DNA of 64,000 nt from Thermomicrobium sp. CFH 73360 (GCF_023806465.1 NZ_JAMSLS010000001.1:1-64000); one strand, 5' to 3'; positions 45,494 to 55,836 are shown, counted from the first letter of the stretch. Program-made: numbers and translations. Notes: generated by a model from the sequence alone, not told the origin.

Positions 45494-46648
45494 ATGGCCT
45501 ATCAGCGCCGCAAGACTCGACCAGTCTGGGTCGGTGATGTCCAGATCGGTGGCGATGCCCCGATCGTCGTCCAATCTATGACGACGACCGATACCCGTGA
45601 TCCGCAGGCGACGCTCCGACAGATTCACGAGCTCGCGGATGCGGGCTGTGAGATCGTGCGCGTGGCAGTGCCGGATCGCGTCGCAGCAGCCGCCCTGGCC
45701 GAGATTGTCCCGCGTTCCCCGATCCCGGTTGTTGCGGATATCCATTTCGAGCACACGCTCGCTCTCAAGGCACTCGAGGCCGGTGTGCAGAAGTTGCGCC
45801 TCAATCCCGGCAACATCCGCAAGCCGGAAGAAGTCCGTGAGGTTGTCCAAAAGGCAAAGGAGAGGGGTGTTCCAATCCGCATCGGCGTCAATTTCGGCTC
45901 CCTCCCGCCGATGACCCGCGAGTTCGTTGATGAGATGGCAGCACAGGGAGCAACCCAGACCGAGCTGATCGCCGAGCATATGGTGCGCACGGCACTTAGC
46001 CATGTGAAAATTCTGGAGGACCTCGACTTCGGAGACATTGTGATTTCCCTTAAGGCATTTGAAGTGCCTGTTATGATCGAGGCCTACCGACGGATGGCGA
46101 AACTGAATGACTATCCACTGCACCTCGGTGTGACCGAAGCAGGCACTCCCAAGGCTGGTGCTATCCGCTCAGCGATAGGGATCGGCACGCTGCTTCAAGA
46201 GGGTATTGGCGACACCATCCGTATATCGCTGACGACCGATCCAGTCGAGGAAGTTTGGGTAGCCTATGAGATCTTGAAGAGCTTGGGGCTTCGCGAGCGC
46301 GGCGCAACGCTCGTCGCATGCCCAACGTGTGGGCGCGTAGAAGTTGATCTCTTCCGGTTGGCCAACGAGATCGACGAGTACCTGCGGACGATTCAGGAAC
46401 CCATCAAGGTCGCTGTTATGGGCTGCGTCGTCAACGGACCAGGTGAGGCACGGGATTCGGATGTCGGTGTCGCAGCCGGACGTGGCAAAGGAGTAATCTT
46501 CCGTAAAGGGAAGATCGTCCGCCGCGTCGAGGAGCATGAGATCGTCCCTGCGTTGAAAGAGGAGATCGAGCAGATCCTCGCTGAGCGGCGATCCGGCACG
46601 GAGCAGCATACTCGACGCCAAATCAGTATCCCCATTGTTGGGGACTGA
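45494..46648 (+). CDS. ispG: 4-Hydroxy-3-methylbut-2-enyl diphosphate synthase IspG (GcpE)
   Basis: The penultimate step of the MEP isoprenoid pathway. The 384 aa short-form protein has the N-terminal TIM barrel (PIVVQSMTTTDT, LRLNPGNI) and the C-terminal cluster domain with CPTCGR, VAVMGCVVNGPGEA, giving the three [4Fe-4S] cysteines and a glutamate. AGGAGGAG upstream of the ATG. It supplies precursors for the polyprenyl synthase at 7372. Confidence 0.96.
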   Translation: MAYQRRKTRPVWVGDVQIGGDAPIVVQSMTTTDTRDPQATLRQIHELADAGCEIVRVAVPDRVAAAALAEIVPRSPIPVVADIHFEHTLALKALEAGVQKLRLNPGNIRKPEEVREVVQKAKERGVPIRIGVNFGSLPPMTREFVDEMAAQGATQTELIAEHMVRTALSHVKILEDLDFGDIVISLKAFEVPVMIEAYRRMAKLNDYPLHLGVTEAGTPKAGAIRSAIGIGTLLQEGIGDTIRISLTTDPVEEVWVAYEILKSLGLRERGATLVACPTCGRVEVDLFRLANEIDEYLRTIQEPIKVAVMGCVVNGPGEARDSDVGVAAGRGKGVIFRKGKIVRRVEEHEIVPALKEEIEQILAERRSGTEQHTRRQISIPIVGD

Positions 46649-46666
46649 GATCACGAGGGGTTCCTC

Positions 46667-47626
46667 GTGCGCAACGAGACGGCGAACCGCCCGCAACCTG
46701 CTGTCGCCGTCCTCGGCCCCACGTCGTGGGACCAGTTCCTTGTGCCCGACCGACATCTCCAGGAAGGTCTTGGTGCAACCGTCACCGCACAGTTTGAAGC
46801 TGGCGGTGGCACCGCTGCGAACATCGCTGTTGCGCTTGCCCGCCTTGGTGTCTCAACCCTCTTTGTCACAACAGTGGGAGACGATGCTCTCGGACTGCAG
46901 CTCTTGCGCGAGCTCCAGCAAGAGGGTCTCGATGTGCACCTGGTACCACCCCCAGCAGGAGCCCTAACCGATCGTTGCACCATTCTGGTGACACCAGGCC
47001 CTGAACGAACAATTCTTCAGTTCCCCGGCGCGCGCCTACGGATGGGCGATCCTCTGCCACTTGACCGGATCCTCGGCGCACCGCTCGTGGTCATCGATGT
47101 CGATGATACCGAGCTCCGTCAGTTTCTCGTCGATCTCCCTGCACATTTCGCTCCCCGTGTGCGGCTTGTTGGGACACTGACACACCTGGCCGAGCTTCCA
47201 CCCGAGCGCAGCCTGCAACTGGCGTTGCAACACGATGTGCTCGTTGGGAACGAGGTCGAACTCCGGGCAATTCTTGGCCTCGACGACCTCGAAACCGCGG
47301 TCGAGCGGCTTCAAGAAACCATGCCACTCGGTGCAACACGGATCGCAGCAATCAGCCGCGGTCGCGATGGCTCCGTGCTTGTGACAAGGCGGGACATCGT
47401 GCAGGTGCCAGCCTTCGAGGTGACTGCGGTTGATTCAACCGGGGCCGGAGACGCGTTCGCCGCTGGCGTGGTTTACGGTTTGCTCCTCCGGATGCCGCTA
47501 CCCAAGATTGGGCGCTTGGCCAACGCGATGGGGGCGCTTGCCACTCGCGCAGTCGGAGCGCGTGCCGCCCTCCCCAGTCGGGACGAAATCACCGCCTTCT
47601 TACGAGAGGCTCGATCATGCACCTGA
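46667..47626 (+). CDS. PfkB-family sugar kinase
   Basis: A ribokinase-like enzyme of 319 aa. N-terminal FEAGGGTAANIAVALARLG and the C-terminal signature DSTGAGDAFAAG, whose last Asp is the catalytic base, are clear. The NEVEL segment is the ATP-side motif. Substrate (ribose, adenosine, fructose or another sugar) cannot be told. GTG start with GAGGGG 6 nt upstream, 18 bp after ispG; it overlaps queG by 10 bp. Confidence 0.88.
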   Translation: MRNETANRPQPAVAVLGPTSWDQFLVPDRHLQEGLGATVTAQFEAGGGTAANIAVALARLGVSTLFVTTVGDDALGLQLLRELQQEGLDVHLVPPPAGALTDRCTILVTPGPERTILQFPGARLRMGDPLPLDRILGAPLVVIDVDDTELRQFLVDLPAHFAPRVRLVGTLTHLAELPPERSLQLALQHDVLVGNEVELRAILGLDDLETAVERLQETMPLGATRIAAISRGRDGSVLVTRRDIVQVPAFEVTAVDSTGAGDAFAAGVVYGLLLRMPLPKIGRLANAMGALATRAVGARAALPSRDEITAFLREARSCT

Positions 47627-48795
47627 CACGCGACGAACTTCGTGCCCTTGCCCGTGAGGCAGGGCTCACGCTGGTCGCGGTGACCACGGCCGAGCCGTTT
47701 CCCGGCCTTGCCGACCTGCTGCGTGCACGGATCCGCACGGGATTTCTCCAGGGCATGGAGTGGTTCAACGAGCAGCGTGCCGAAGTCGCCGCAGATCCGC
47801 GCAATCTTCACCGCACCGCACGGAGCATTATCAGTGTTGGGCTTCCCTATTGGCTTCCTGACATCCAACCACCGGACGATGGCATCGTCCGCGGTCGCAT
47901 CGCACGCTATGCATGGGGGCTCGACTATCATCGCGTCCTTCGCCATCGGCTGCAACGACTCCATCAGCTGCTGGAAGCACGACTGGGACGGCGGATCGAG
48001 GCTCGCTATCTGGTGGACACTGCACGGATCGTCGACCGCGAGGTTGCCGTCCGCGCTGGACTCGGCTGGCAGGGGAAGAACACCATGGTCATCGTCCCAC
48101 ATCACGGCTCGTGGGTCCTACTTGCTGAGCTTGTGGTCGACATCGACCTCGAGCCCGATGAGCCACTTCGCCCCCGCTGCGGGCGGTGTCGCCGATGTCT
48201 GGACGCCTGTCCCACCGGTGCATTTGTCGGTCCTTACGCGCTCTATGCGCCTCGCTGCATCTCCTACCTGACGATTGAACACCGGGGCCCGATTCCCTGG
48301 GAATTGCGACCGCTTATAGGCAATTGGGTATTCGGGTGCGATATTTGCCAGGAAGTCTGTCCGTACACTGCCGCGGCGCAACCCACGGACGAGGAGGTTG
48401 TCCGTCCTGAGCGGCTGGAGCACTGTTACCCATCACTCGAATGGTTGCTCCGGATGACTGAAGAGGAGTTCCGGAGTGTCTATCGTGGACGACCGGTTCT
48501 GCGGGCAAAACGCGCGGGGCTTGCGCGGAATGCTGCCGTGGCCCTCGGCAACGTCGGCGACGCTCGCCACCTGGAGACTCTCGAAGAAGCTGTTCTTGGT
48601 CATGACCAACCGCTCGTGCGCAGCCACGCCGCTTGGGCCATGGCGCGGATCGACTTCGCCCTCAGCGAACCAGTGCTCCGGCGAGCTCATGACCGCGAGA
48701 TAGATCCACTGGCGCGCGAAGAGCTGGAGCGACTGCTTCTCTCGCCACCGGAGCCACTCAGCCAGTCGTCTGTAGTCCTGCCGCAATCGCGTTGA
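47617..48795 (+). CDS. queG: Epoxyqueuosine reductase QueG
   Basis: This enzyme reduces epoxyqueuosine to queuosine in tRNA anticodons using cobalamin and two [4Fe-4S] clusters. The 392 aa protein has an N-terminal cobalamin domain (GLGWQGKNT), the ferredoxin motifs CGRCRRCLDACP and CDICQEVCPYT, and C-terminal HEAT-like repeats (about 280-375). GAGAGG upstream of the ATG. Other que genes are not in the window. Its 3' end overlaps ppc by 38 bp on the opposite strand. Confidence 0.95.
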   Translation: MHLTRDELRALAREAGLTLVAVTTAEPFPGLADLLRARIRTGFLQGMEWFNEQRAEVAADPRNLHRTARSIISVGLPYWLPDIQPPDDGIVRGRIARYAWGLDYHRVLRHRLQRLHQLLEARLGRRIEARYLVDTARIVDREVAVRAGLGWQGKNTMVIVPHHGSWVLLAELVVDIDLEPDEPLRPRCGRCRRCLDACPTGAFVGPYALYAPRCISYLTIEHRGPIPWELRPLIGNWVFGCDICQEVCPYTAAAQPTDEEVVRPERLEHCYPSLEWLLRMTEEEFRSVYRGRPVLRAKRAGLARNAAVALGNVGDARHLETLEEAVLGHDQPLVRSHAAWAMARIDFALSEPVLRRAHDREIDPLAREELERLLLSPPEPLSQSSVVLPQSR

Positions 48796-51541
48796 TACTG
48801 TGATGGATTGCATCCAGCAGGCGAGCCCGCCGTTCAGGAGACTCCTGTTCTGTCCTTCGGTAGCGCCGCAGCAGCACAATCTGGCAGAGATGGAGCACAT
48901 CAACATAAGGGTTGCGGAGCTTGACCAGTCGGGCAAGGATCGGCGACCGCTCCAGGAGATCATGCTGACCAGTGACCGCCAACACCATTCGCACTGTGCG
49001 GCTGTGCTCGTCCAGGATACGTGTGAAGACATCAGCGACGTTATTTGCCAGCGACGCATACAACTCAGCGATTGCCATTTCAGCCGTCGCCAAACTGATT
49101 TGCGCGTTATCAACCAGCATCTCGAAGAACGGCCATCGCCGATACATCGCTTGAAGTGTTTCCTGCGCCCCGAATGCGAACGCTCGTTCGAGCGCTGTTC
49201 CCAGGCCATACCAACCAGGAAGGTTGACACGCGTCTGGGTCCAACTGAAAACCCACGGGATGGCACGAAGGTCAGCGAACTGTATCACTCCATGCGCTCC
49301 CGTTCGCCGAGCAACCGGGCGAGACGCCAAGTTCAGACTGGCCAGTTCGGGAAAGGGTGTCGCCATCGTAAAATAGGACACAAACACGTTACCGACTTTT
49401 ACGAGCTCCTCATATGCCTGCTGCGACCAGTCCGCCAAGGCAGTCATCAACTCGATCCACTCTGGCGAAATATTGGGCTCATGTTCGGTTGAGCTCGAGA
49501 CGAGCAGTGCATGCATCATTTGCTCCCAGTGACGGAGAGCAATCGCCGGATCGTTGTACCGTCCGAAGATCACCTCGCCTTGCTCCGTGACCTTCAGGAG
49601 CGGCGTGCGCGCCGCCGCCGGTCGCGCCCAGATCGCCCGTCCCATCGGGCCGCCACCGCGTCCAATCGCACCTCCCCGTCCGTGGAAGATTTGCAAGCGT
49701 ACCTTGTATGTCGCTGCAACTTCTGCTAGGCGCTGTTGTGCTTGATAGATTCGCCAGTTCGAGGAAACGTATCCACCATCCTTGTTACTATCGGAATATC
49801 CGACCATGACTTCTTGGACAGAGCCTCTGGAAGCAATCAGCGCCCGATACTCCGGAATATCGAGTAGCTGTGCCAGAATCTTGTGGCAGCGATCAAGTTC
49901 TGCGATCTGCTCAAAGAGGGGTACGACATCAATTCGTGACCATGCCTGCCTTCCGCCAGTGCCCACCCCGCAGAGCCCAGCCTCCCGCGCGAGCACAAAC
50001 GTCCCCAGAACGTCGGCCGGCTCGGCCGTCATTGACACGATGACCGTATGACAGGCACGTTGGCCGTTGAAGCGTTGGATCCGCGCTACCGCATCGAATG
50101 TGTCAAGCACTTCTCGTGCCTCCGGGGAAAGCGCGCCGCGTGGAAAACCAAACGGGTCAGCACGGAGTCGAGCCAGCACCAGCGCCAGACGTTCCTCTGG
50201 ACTTCGCTCACTGAAACCCACCTGACCAGAAAGCCCAAATAGCTCGGCGAGCGCTTCTCGATGCCGGGCTGCATCCTGTCGGATCTCCAACTCGGCGAGA
50301 TGGAAACCGAACACCTCGACGCGAGCGACCAAATCCGCCACTCGTCCGTCCGCGATCCGCTTTCCACCGTTCCGGCGCAAGGAATCCGCGACAAGTTGCA
50401 GATGTCCCAGGAGCTCCTCCGGCGAGGTATATCCTCCCTCCTCTCCAACGTCTGTTCGACGCAAGCGTTCCTCGATGAGGCCAAGGATTCGCCGGTACGG
50501 CTCGTCAGCCCAGGCTCGCACCGGAGTCAACCCGAGTGCTTCTCGCTCGCGCTCAATAACCGCGGTGAGCTCCGGTGTGATCGATCGCAGCCGAGCCGAA
50601 ATACTCAGTGCCCGGCGGAGTTCGACCACTTCCTCACGATACCGGCGCAGAATCGCCTCACGCAGTAGACGTGCCGTTGCTTCAGTCACCGCTGCAGTCA
50701 CTGCCGGATTGCCGTCACGATCGCCACCGACCCAGGTGCCAAGTCGTATCGGCAAAGGCCAAGGACGCTCCAGCAGCTCGGGGTACGAGCGGGCCAATGC
50801 GCGTCGCAAGGCACGACGCAGAAGTGGAACCACCTCGTAGACCGAGCCAGTGAGGATCGCAATGTTGCTCCGAACCTCGTCAAGCGGCGTCGGTCGCGCC
50901 ACTCGGGTCTCGGCCGTCTGCCAGAGCAGCGTGATCTCCTCCCGGATCCGGTCCAGCAACCACTCACGCTCGCGCGGCGCCAGACGCACATCGTCCAACT
51001 GCTGGATCAGTGGCGCGAGTGCCGCGAGCCGCTGTAACACAGTTCGCCGACGCGGCTCAGACGGGTGTGCCGTAAAGACGGGAAAGACCAAAAGTTCACC
51101 CAGAATCCGCGCGACCCGTTCAGGCTCAATGCGTCGTTCTCGCAACGTCAACAGCGCTGCTTCCAACGACTCATGCAGCGGCGGCTCATTTCGTTCTCGT
51201 TGCCGGAGCGTCCGCACCCGATGATGCTGCTCTGCAAGGTTAATGAGGTGGAAATAGAGCCCGAAGGCGCGGACCAGACCAAAGAGATCTTCGTCAGGCA
51301 AAGTCTCCATCCACCCCAGGAGCGCTCGGAGACGATCTGCAACGTTCCCAGTGGTACGAGCGATGATCGTTTCTTGCCGCGCTCGTTCGACAATCTCGTA
51401 GAGTCTTGGTCCGCCCTGCTCACGAAGTACATCTCCGAGCAATGTCCCCAAGAGATTGACTTCATTGCGCAGACCCTCGATTGGTTCTGCCCGAAGCCGC
51501 TCGACTTGGCCGCTTCGGGATAATTGGTGTTGTTCCGCCAT
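48758..51541 (-). CDS. ppc: Phosphoenolpyruvate carboxylase
   Basis: It makes oxaloacetate from PEP and bicarbonate to refill the TCA cycle. The 927 aa protein has VFTAHPSEPRR with the catalytic His, LGTWVGGDRDGNP, SNKDGGYVSS, and FHGRGGAIGRGGGP as glycine-loop markers. ATG 51541 with GAGGAG about 9 nt upstream. A single gene, divergent from coaX by 131 bp. Allosteric (malate/aspartate) sites are not resolved here. Confidence 0.96.
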   Translation of the reverse strand: MAEQHQLSRSGQVERLRAEPIEGLRNEVNLLGTLLGDVLREQGGPRLYEIVERARQETIIARTTGNVADRLRALLGWMETLPDEDLFGLVRAFGLYFHLINLAEQHHRVRTLRQRERNEPPLHESLEAALLTLRERRIEPERVARILGELLVFPVFTAHPSEPRRRTVLQRLAALAPLIQQLDDVRLAPREREWLLDRIREEITLLWQTAETRVARPTPLDEVRSNIAILTGSVYEVVPLLRRALRRALARSYPELLERPWPLPIRLGTWVGGDRDGNPAVTAAVTEATARLLREAILRRYREEVVELRRALSISARLRSITPELTAVIEREREALGLTPVRAWADEPYRRILGLIEERLRRTDVGEEGGYTSPEELLGHLQLVADSLRRNGGKRIADGRVADLVARVEVFGFHLAELEIRQDAARHREALAELFGLSGQVGFSERSPEERLALVLARLRADPFGFPRGALSPEAREVLDTFDAVARIQRFNGQRACHTVIVSMTAEPADVLGTFVLAREAGLCGVGTGGRQAWSRIDVVPLFEQIAELDRCHKILAQLLDIPEYRALIASRGSVQEVMVGYSDSNKDGGYVSSNWRIYQAQQRLAEVAATYKVRLQIFHGRGGAIGRGGGPMGRAIWARPAAARTPLLKVTEQGEVIFGRYNDPAIALRHWEQMMHALLVSSSTEHEPNISPEWIELMTALADWSQQAYEELVKVGNVFVSYFTMATPFPELASLNLASRPVARRTGAHGVIQFADLRAIPWVFSWTQTRVNLPGWYGLGTALERAFAFGAQETLQAMYRRWPFFEMLVDNAQISLATAEMAIAELYASLANNVADVFTRILDEHSRTVRMVLAVTGQHDLLERSPILARLVKLRNPYVDVLHLCQIVLLRRYRRTEQESPERRARLLDAIHHSINAIAAGLQTTG

Positions 51542-51672
51542 CGTTCCCGCTCCTCGTCGAGCACGCACGCTTCATCGCGCGCACCGTGCACGAGAACTCG
51601 CCCTGCAGTACGCTCAGGAACAGCGAACGAGCGGTCGCCCGCATCCTCAGCTCGTAGGAAAGGGTACGCGCC

Positions 51673-52458
51673 GTGCTTCTGGCAGTCGACGTCGGAAACA
51701 CGAACATTGTCATCGGAGTCTTCGCAGGCACTCAGCTGTGCGTGCGCTGGCGTTTTGCCACAGCCCGCGACCGGATGCCTGACGAATGGTGGGTGCAGCT
51801 TGTCGTTCTCAGCCAGACCCAAGGCTTTGACATTCAGAACATTGAGGCAGTCGCGCTCGCAAGTGTTGTCCCACCTTTGACGAGTGTGTTTCTTGAGCTC
51901 GCGCGGCGGCATCTTGCGATCGAACCACTTGTTGTCAATGGGAATCAGGAACTCGGGTTGCCACTCCGAGTTGACAATCCTTCCGAGGTTGGAGCGGACC
52001 GAATCTGCAACGCGCTCGGGGCAATCGAACGTTACGGTGCTCCTGTGATCGTCGTCGACTTCGGCACGGGCACCACCTTCGATGTCGTTGATTCAACGGG
52101 CGCATACATCGGTGGCGCTATCGCACCGGGCATCACAATCGCATTTGAAGCACTGACTCAGCGAGCGGCTCGGTTGTTCACCGTTGCCCTGGAGCCCCCG
52201 TCCCGAGCCATCGGCCGGAGCACCCGGGAGGGCCTCCAGGCCGGGACGGTCCTTGGATACGCCGAACTTGTGCGTGGTCTTGTCCGACGTATTCGTGAGG
52301 AACTCGGTCAGGAAGCCCCGGTCGTTGCCACGGGTGGTCTTGCCCCACTCGTTGCACCACTTGTCCCGGAGTTCCTGGCTGTTGAGCCGGACCTCACCCT
52401 GTATGGGTTACGCCTTGCCTATGAGCAAGTTCGACAGCGCAGCACGAGGCTTGGTTAA
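51673..52458 (+). CDS. coaX: Type III pantothenate kinase CoaX
   Basis: First step of coenzyme A synthesis, in the CoaX form that does not need feedback by CoA. The 261 aa ASKHA protein has DVGNTN (6-11), PSEVGADRICNALGA (about 98-112) and VVDFGTGTTFDVV. GTG start with AGGAAAGGG upstream. Its stop overlaps the M42 stop by 4 bp, tail to tail. Confidence 0.95.
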   Translation: MLLAVDVGNTNIVIGVFAGTQLCVRWRFATARDRMPDEWWVQLVVLSQTQGFDIQNIEAVALASVVPPLTSVFLELARRHLAIEPLVVNGNQELGLPLRVDNPSEVGADRICNALGAIERYGAPVIVVDFGTGTTFDVVDSTGAYIGGAIAPGITIAFEALTQRAARLFTVALEPPSRAIGRSTREGLQAGTVLGYAELVRGLVRRIREELGQEAPVVATGGLAPLVAPLVPEFLAVEPDLTLYGLRLAYEQVRQRSTRLG

Positions 52459-53582
52459 CCGCCTTGGCCAGCGAGGAAATCGAAGGACACCGTTGAATCG
52501 AACGTTTGAACAGCCGCCTCGAGAAGATCGATCGTTGCCAGAACGTCGTTGAGGTCAAGCGTCTCGACCGGGCTGTGTGAATACCGCCGCGCGATGTTGA
52601 CCACCATCGACGGAATTCCGCCTCGTGCGAGATGCACGGCCGCAACATCCGATGTGCTGCGTGGAAAGAGGGCAAGTTGCACTCCGATACCACGCTCCTC
52701 CGCAATCCGCAAGAGAAAGTCGCGCATGCCAGGATGTGCCAGATGCCCCCGTACTCCACCCATCCCACTCGCCAGAGCGAGCACGGGCCCTCCACCGATC
52801 CGAATTCCAAGATCTCTAACGAAATCAGTGTCCGGCGTCCCACCAGCAGGAACAGTGTCCACCACGATCGCTGCGTCCGGAGAGAGACGAAATGCGACCA
52901 TCTGCGCCCCACGCAGGCCGACTTCTTCCTGGACCGTCACAACCAACACTGGACGGCAGCGCAGCGCTGCGCCAGCTAATCGCTCCGCCAGCAAGACAAG
53001 CACTGCGCAGGAGACCCGGTTGTCCAACGCTTTCCCACTGATGCGATCCGGATTGGCCAACCGCTCGACTGGCTCCTCGTAGGCGATCGGATCGCCAAGA
53101 CGGATGCCAAGTGCTCTCACTTCCTCTGCTGAGTCGAAGCCGAGATCGACATAGATTTCGCGCAGTGGAGGAACTGCCCGTTGCTCCTCCGGACTCTGGA
53201 GATGTCCAGGACGCACGCCGATCACCCCGCGATACCCGCGCACACGAACGTGCCGCCCAGGTAGGAGACTGTCGATGACGCCGCCGATCTTTTCCACACG
53301 CAGAAATCCGTTCGGCTCAATCCCTTTTACCACAAGACCGATCTCATCGGAGTGCGCGGAAACCATCAGGACCGGCCGCTCGACCGGTGACGGTAGCCAC
53401 GCAGCGAGGTTCCCAAACGAATCGACCTCAACCGTTGCGGCAAAGGGACGGAACAGTTCCACGAGTCGAGCGACAACTGCTTGCTCATGCCCGGAAACGC
53501 CATCGAGGGCAGCCAGTTCCTGGATCAGTGCGACAAGACGCTCCTTCTCATCGGAGCACTGCTGTCCAGCTCCTGTTGTCAT
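52455..53582 (-). CDS. M42-family aminopeptidase (FrvX-like)
   Basis: This dimetal aminopeptidase forms large tetrahedral assemblies in thermophiles and trims peptides. The 375 aa protein has SAHSDEIG (His and Asp metal ligands), SGKALDNRVS, VVTVQEEVGLRGA (catalytic Glu pair) and VDTVPAGGTPD. RRYSHSPVETLDL gives the last zinc His. ATG 53582 with AGAGGA 7 nt upstream; ATG 53603 is the alternative. Convergent with coaX, divergent from the EF-G-like gene. Confidence 0.92.
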   Translation of the reverse strand: MTTGAGQQCSDEKERLVALIQELAALDGVSGHEQAVVARLVELFRPFAATVEVDSFGNLAAWLPSPVERPVLMVSAHSDEIGLVVKGIEPNGFLRVEKIGGVIDSLLPGRHVRVRGYRGVIGVRPGHLQSPEEQRAVPPLREIYVDLGFDSAEEVRALGIRLGDPIAYEEPVERLANPDRISGKALDNRVSCAVLVLLAERLAGAALRCRPVLVVTVQEEVGLRGAQMVAFRLSPDAAIVVDTVPAGGTPDTDFVRDLGIRIGGGPVLALASGMGGVRGHLAHPGMRDFLLRIAEERGIGVQLALFPRSTSDVAAVHLARGGIPSMVVNIARRYSHSPVETLDLNDVLATIDLLEAAVQTFDSTVSFDFLAGQGG

Positions 53583-53632
53583 CTGCCGATCCTCTCGACT
53601 CATCTCTTACCCGTATCACGTCGCTGGCGCGT

Positions 53633-53725
53633 TATACTAGCAGGTGCCAGTCCCGAAAGCCGAGGTGCGCCATGTGGCGATCTCGCGCAAATCCGATCTG
53701 GGCGTCACCGTACCGCTTGCGGTAC
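53633..53725 (+). promoter_or_regulatory. Promoter -10 and leader palindrome of the EF-G-like gene
   Basis: TATACT (53633-53638) lies 120 bp before the start; no good -35. The leader holds GTACCGC-TT-GCGGTAC (53710-53725), a strong palindrome that may be a hairpin or an operator. The leader of about 110 nt is long for this genome. Confidence 0.45.
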
Positions 53726-53757
53726 CGGTCGCCGGTTCGGCTAGTGAGGAGGGTACA

Positions 53758-55836
53758 GTGAAGCAGTATCCCCCAGAACGGATCCGTAATATCGGCCTTT
53801 TCTCCCACGGTGGTACAGGGAAAACCTCGTTGACCGAAGCATTCCTCTACGCGACCCGTACGATCTCTCGGATGGGTCGTGTCGAAGAGGGGACGACGGT
53901 CTCCGACTGGGACCCTGACGAGCACAAGCGACGTATTTCGATCTCCCTTAGCATCATCCCTCTCGAATGGCGCGAACACAAAGTGAATCTCATCGATACG
54001 CCGGGATACTTCGATTTTGTCGGTGAGGTCCACAGTGCGATGCGCATCGTCGATGCCGCGCTGATCCTGATGGATGCGACGGTCGGCGTCGAGGTCGGCA
54101 CCGAGCACATGTGGGAACTCGCCGAAGCGCATCGACTGCCACGTGCCTTGGTGATCAACAAAATGGACCGCGAACACGCGAACTTCACCAAGGCCTTCGC
54201 CAGTGCACGGACAGCGTTCGGCAACCGCGTCGTGCCGATGCATCTGCCAATCGGTCAAGAGAAATCCTTCCAGGGCTTTGTGGATGTCCTCTCCGGTCAG
54301 GCTTATCGCTACACGGAGAATGGAGCGCTTGAGAGTACTGCTGTTCCGGACGAGCTCGTCAGCGCACTGGATGAGTTCCGCACTCAGCTGATCGAGGCAG
54401 CCTGCGAGAGCGACGAAGAATTAACGCTCCGCTACCTTGAAGGTGACGACATCAGCACGGACGAATTGCGCGCTGGCTTGCGTGTAGCGATCGCCAGCGG
54501 TGCGGTTGTGCCAGTGTTCGTGAGCGCGGCCACCGCTCTGAAGGGTGTACTTCCACTTCTCGACGCGATCATCGACTTCTTCCCGGCTCCCGGCCCGACG
54601 AGCGCCACGCGAGCAGACGGTCAGCGAATCGAACTTGCGCCTGATCCGAGCGGCCCGCTCGCCGCGATTGTCTTCAAGACGTTCGCCGACCCCTTCGTCG
54701 GCAAGCTTTCCTACTTCCGCGTCTACTCCGGAACCCTCCGGACCGATTCGCACGCCGCCGTTCCGCAGCGCGGCGAGACGGAACGCATTGGCCAGCTCTT
54801 CGTCGTACGGGGCAAAGAACAGATACCGATGGGACAGATCGGGCCAGGCGACATCGGTGCAGTGGCGAAGCTCCAGGTTGCACGAACTGGCGATACTTTG
54901 ACCGATCCGGGTCGGCCAATCACACTTGCAGGCATCGAGTTTCCCGAACCTGTGTTCACCGTCGCCGTCTTCCCGCGAACCAAGACTGACCTGGACAAAA
55001 TGGGGACCGCTTTGCAGCGACTCCTCGAGGAGGATCCGACGTTGCGCGTCGGCCGAGAGAATCAGACGGGAGAAACACTCTTCTCCGGCCTGGGCGAGAG
55101 CCACATCCAGATCGCGCTCGACCGCATGGCACGAAAGTTCGGCGTCCAGGTCGACTGGAGCTTGCCCCGCATTCCCTATCGGGAAACGATCTCGGTTCCA
55201 GTACGTCGAGTCGAGTACAAGCACAAGAAGCAGACCGGCGGGCACGGGCAGTACGGCCACGTCTTCCTCGACCTCGAACCACTTCCAGATGCCGACTTTG
55301 AATTCCATGAAACGATCGTGGGTGGCGTTGTCCCGAAGCAGTTCATCCCGGCAGTCGAGAAGGGTGTCCGGGAGGCGATGGAAGAGGGGGTGCTCGCTGG
55401 CTACCCCGTGGTAAATGTGAAGGTTACGCTGGTCGACGGATCCTACCACTCTGTCGACTCGTCGGAACTCTCGTTCAAGATCGCAGCAGCCCAGGCCTTC
55501 CGCAAAGGACAAGCCGCCGCAAAGCCGATTCTCCTCGAACCGATCATGCGGCTCTGGGTCACGGTTCCAGACACATACACTGGTGACGTGATGAGTGACC
55601 TAAACGGCAAACGGGCGCACGTCCTCGGCATGTCGCCAGGGGAAAATGGCCGCACGACCATCGAGGCGTTGGTGCCACTTGCCGAACTTCAACGGTATGC
55701 TACAGAGCTGCGCTCGTTGACGCAGGGGCGTGGAACCTTCCGCACCGAGTTCTCGCACTACCAGCCTGTCCCGCAACATCTTGCCGAGGGTATCATCCAA
55801 CAGTCGCGGGCGCGCCAAGCCGCAGTGGCCAGCTAA
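53758..55836 (+). CDS. EF-G-like translational GTPase (FusA2-type)
   Basis: The 692 aa protein has the five-domain EF-G plan. G1 is SHGGTGKT (16-23), G3 DTPGYFDF, G4 NKMD. GTTVSDWDPDEHKRRIS replaces the usual switch I of EF-G1, which places it in the EF-G2/EF-G-like group rather than the housekeeping fusA that sits next to tuf and rpsL. The role (ribosome recycling, stress translation) is unproven. The GTG at 53758 follows GAGGAGG by 5 nt; the frame extends upstream without a ribosome site. No str operon genes around it. Confidence 0.9.
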   Translation: MKQYPPERIRNIGLFSHGGTGKTSLTEAFLYATRTISRMGRVEEGTTVSDWDPDEHKRRISISLSIIPLEWREHKVNLIDTPGYFDFVGEVHSAMRIVDAALILMDATVGVEVGTEHMWELAEAHRLPRALVINKMDREHANFTKAFASARTAFGNRVVPMHLPIGQEKSFQGFVDVLSGQAYRYTENGALESTAVPDELVSALDEFRTQLIEAACESDEELTLRYLEGDDISTDELRAGLRVAIASGAVVPVFVSAATALKGVLPLLDAIIDFFPAPGPTSATRADGQRIELAPDPSGPLAAIVFKTFADPFVGKLSYFRVYSGTLRTDSHAAVPQRGETERIGQLFVVRGKEQIPMGQIGPGDIGAVAKLQVARTGDTLTDPGRPITLAGIEFPEPVFTVAVFPRTKTDLDKMGTALQRLLEEDPTLRVGRENQTGETLFSGLGESHIQIALDRMARKFGVQVDWSLPRIPYRETISVPVRRVEYKHKKQTGGHGQYGHVFLDLEPLPDADFEFHETIVGGVVPKQFIPAVEKGVREAMEEGVLAGYPVVNVKVTLVDGSYHSVDSSELSFKIAAAQAFRKGQAAAKPILLEPIMRLWVTVPDTYTGDVMSDLNGKRAHVLGMSPGENGRTTIEALVPLAELQRYATELRSLTQGRGTFRTEFSHYQPVPQHLAEGIIQQSRARQAAVAS

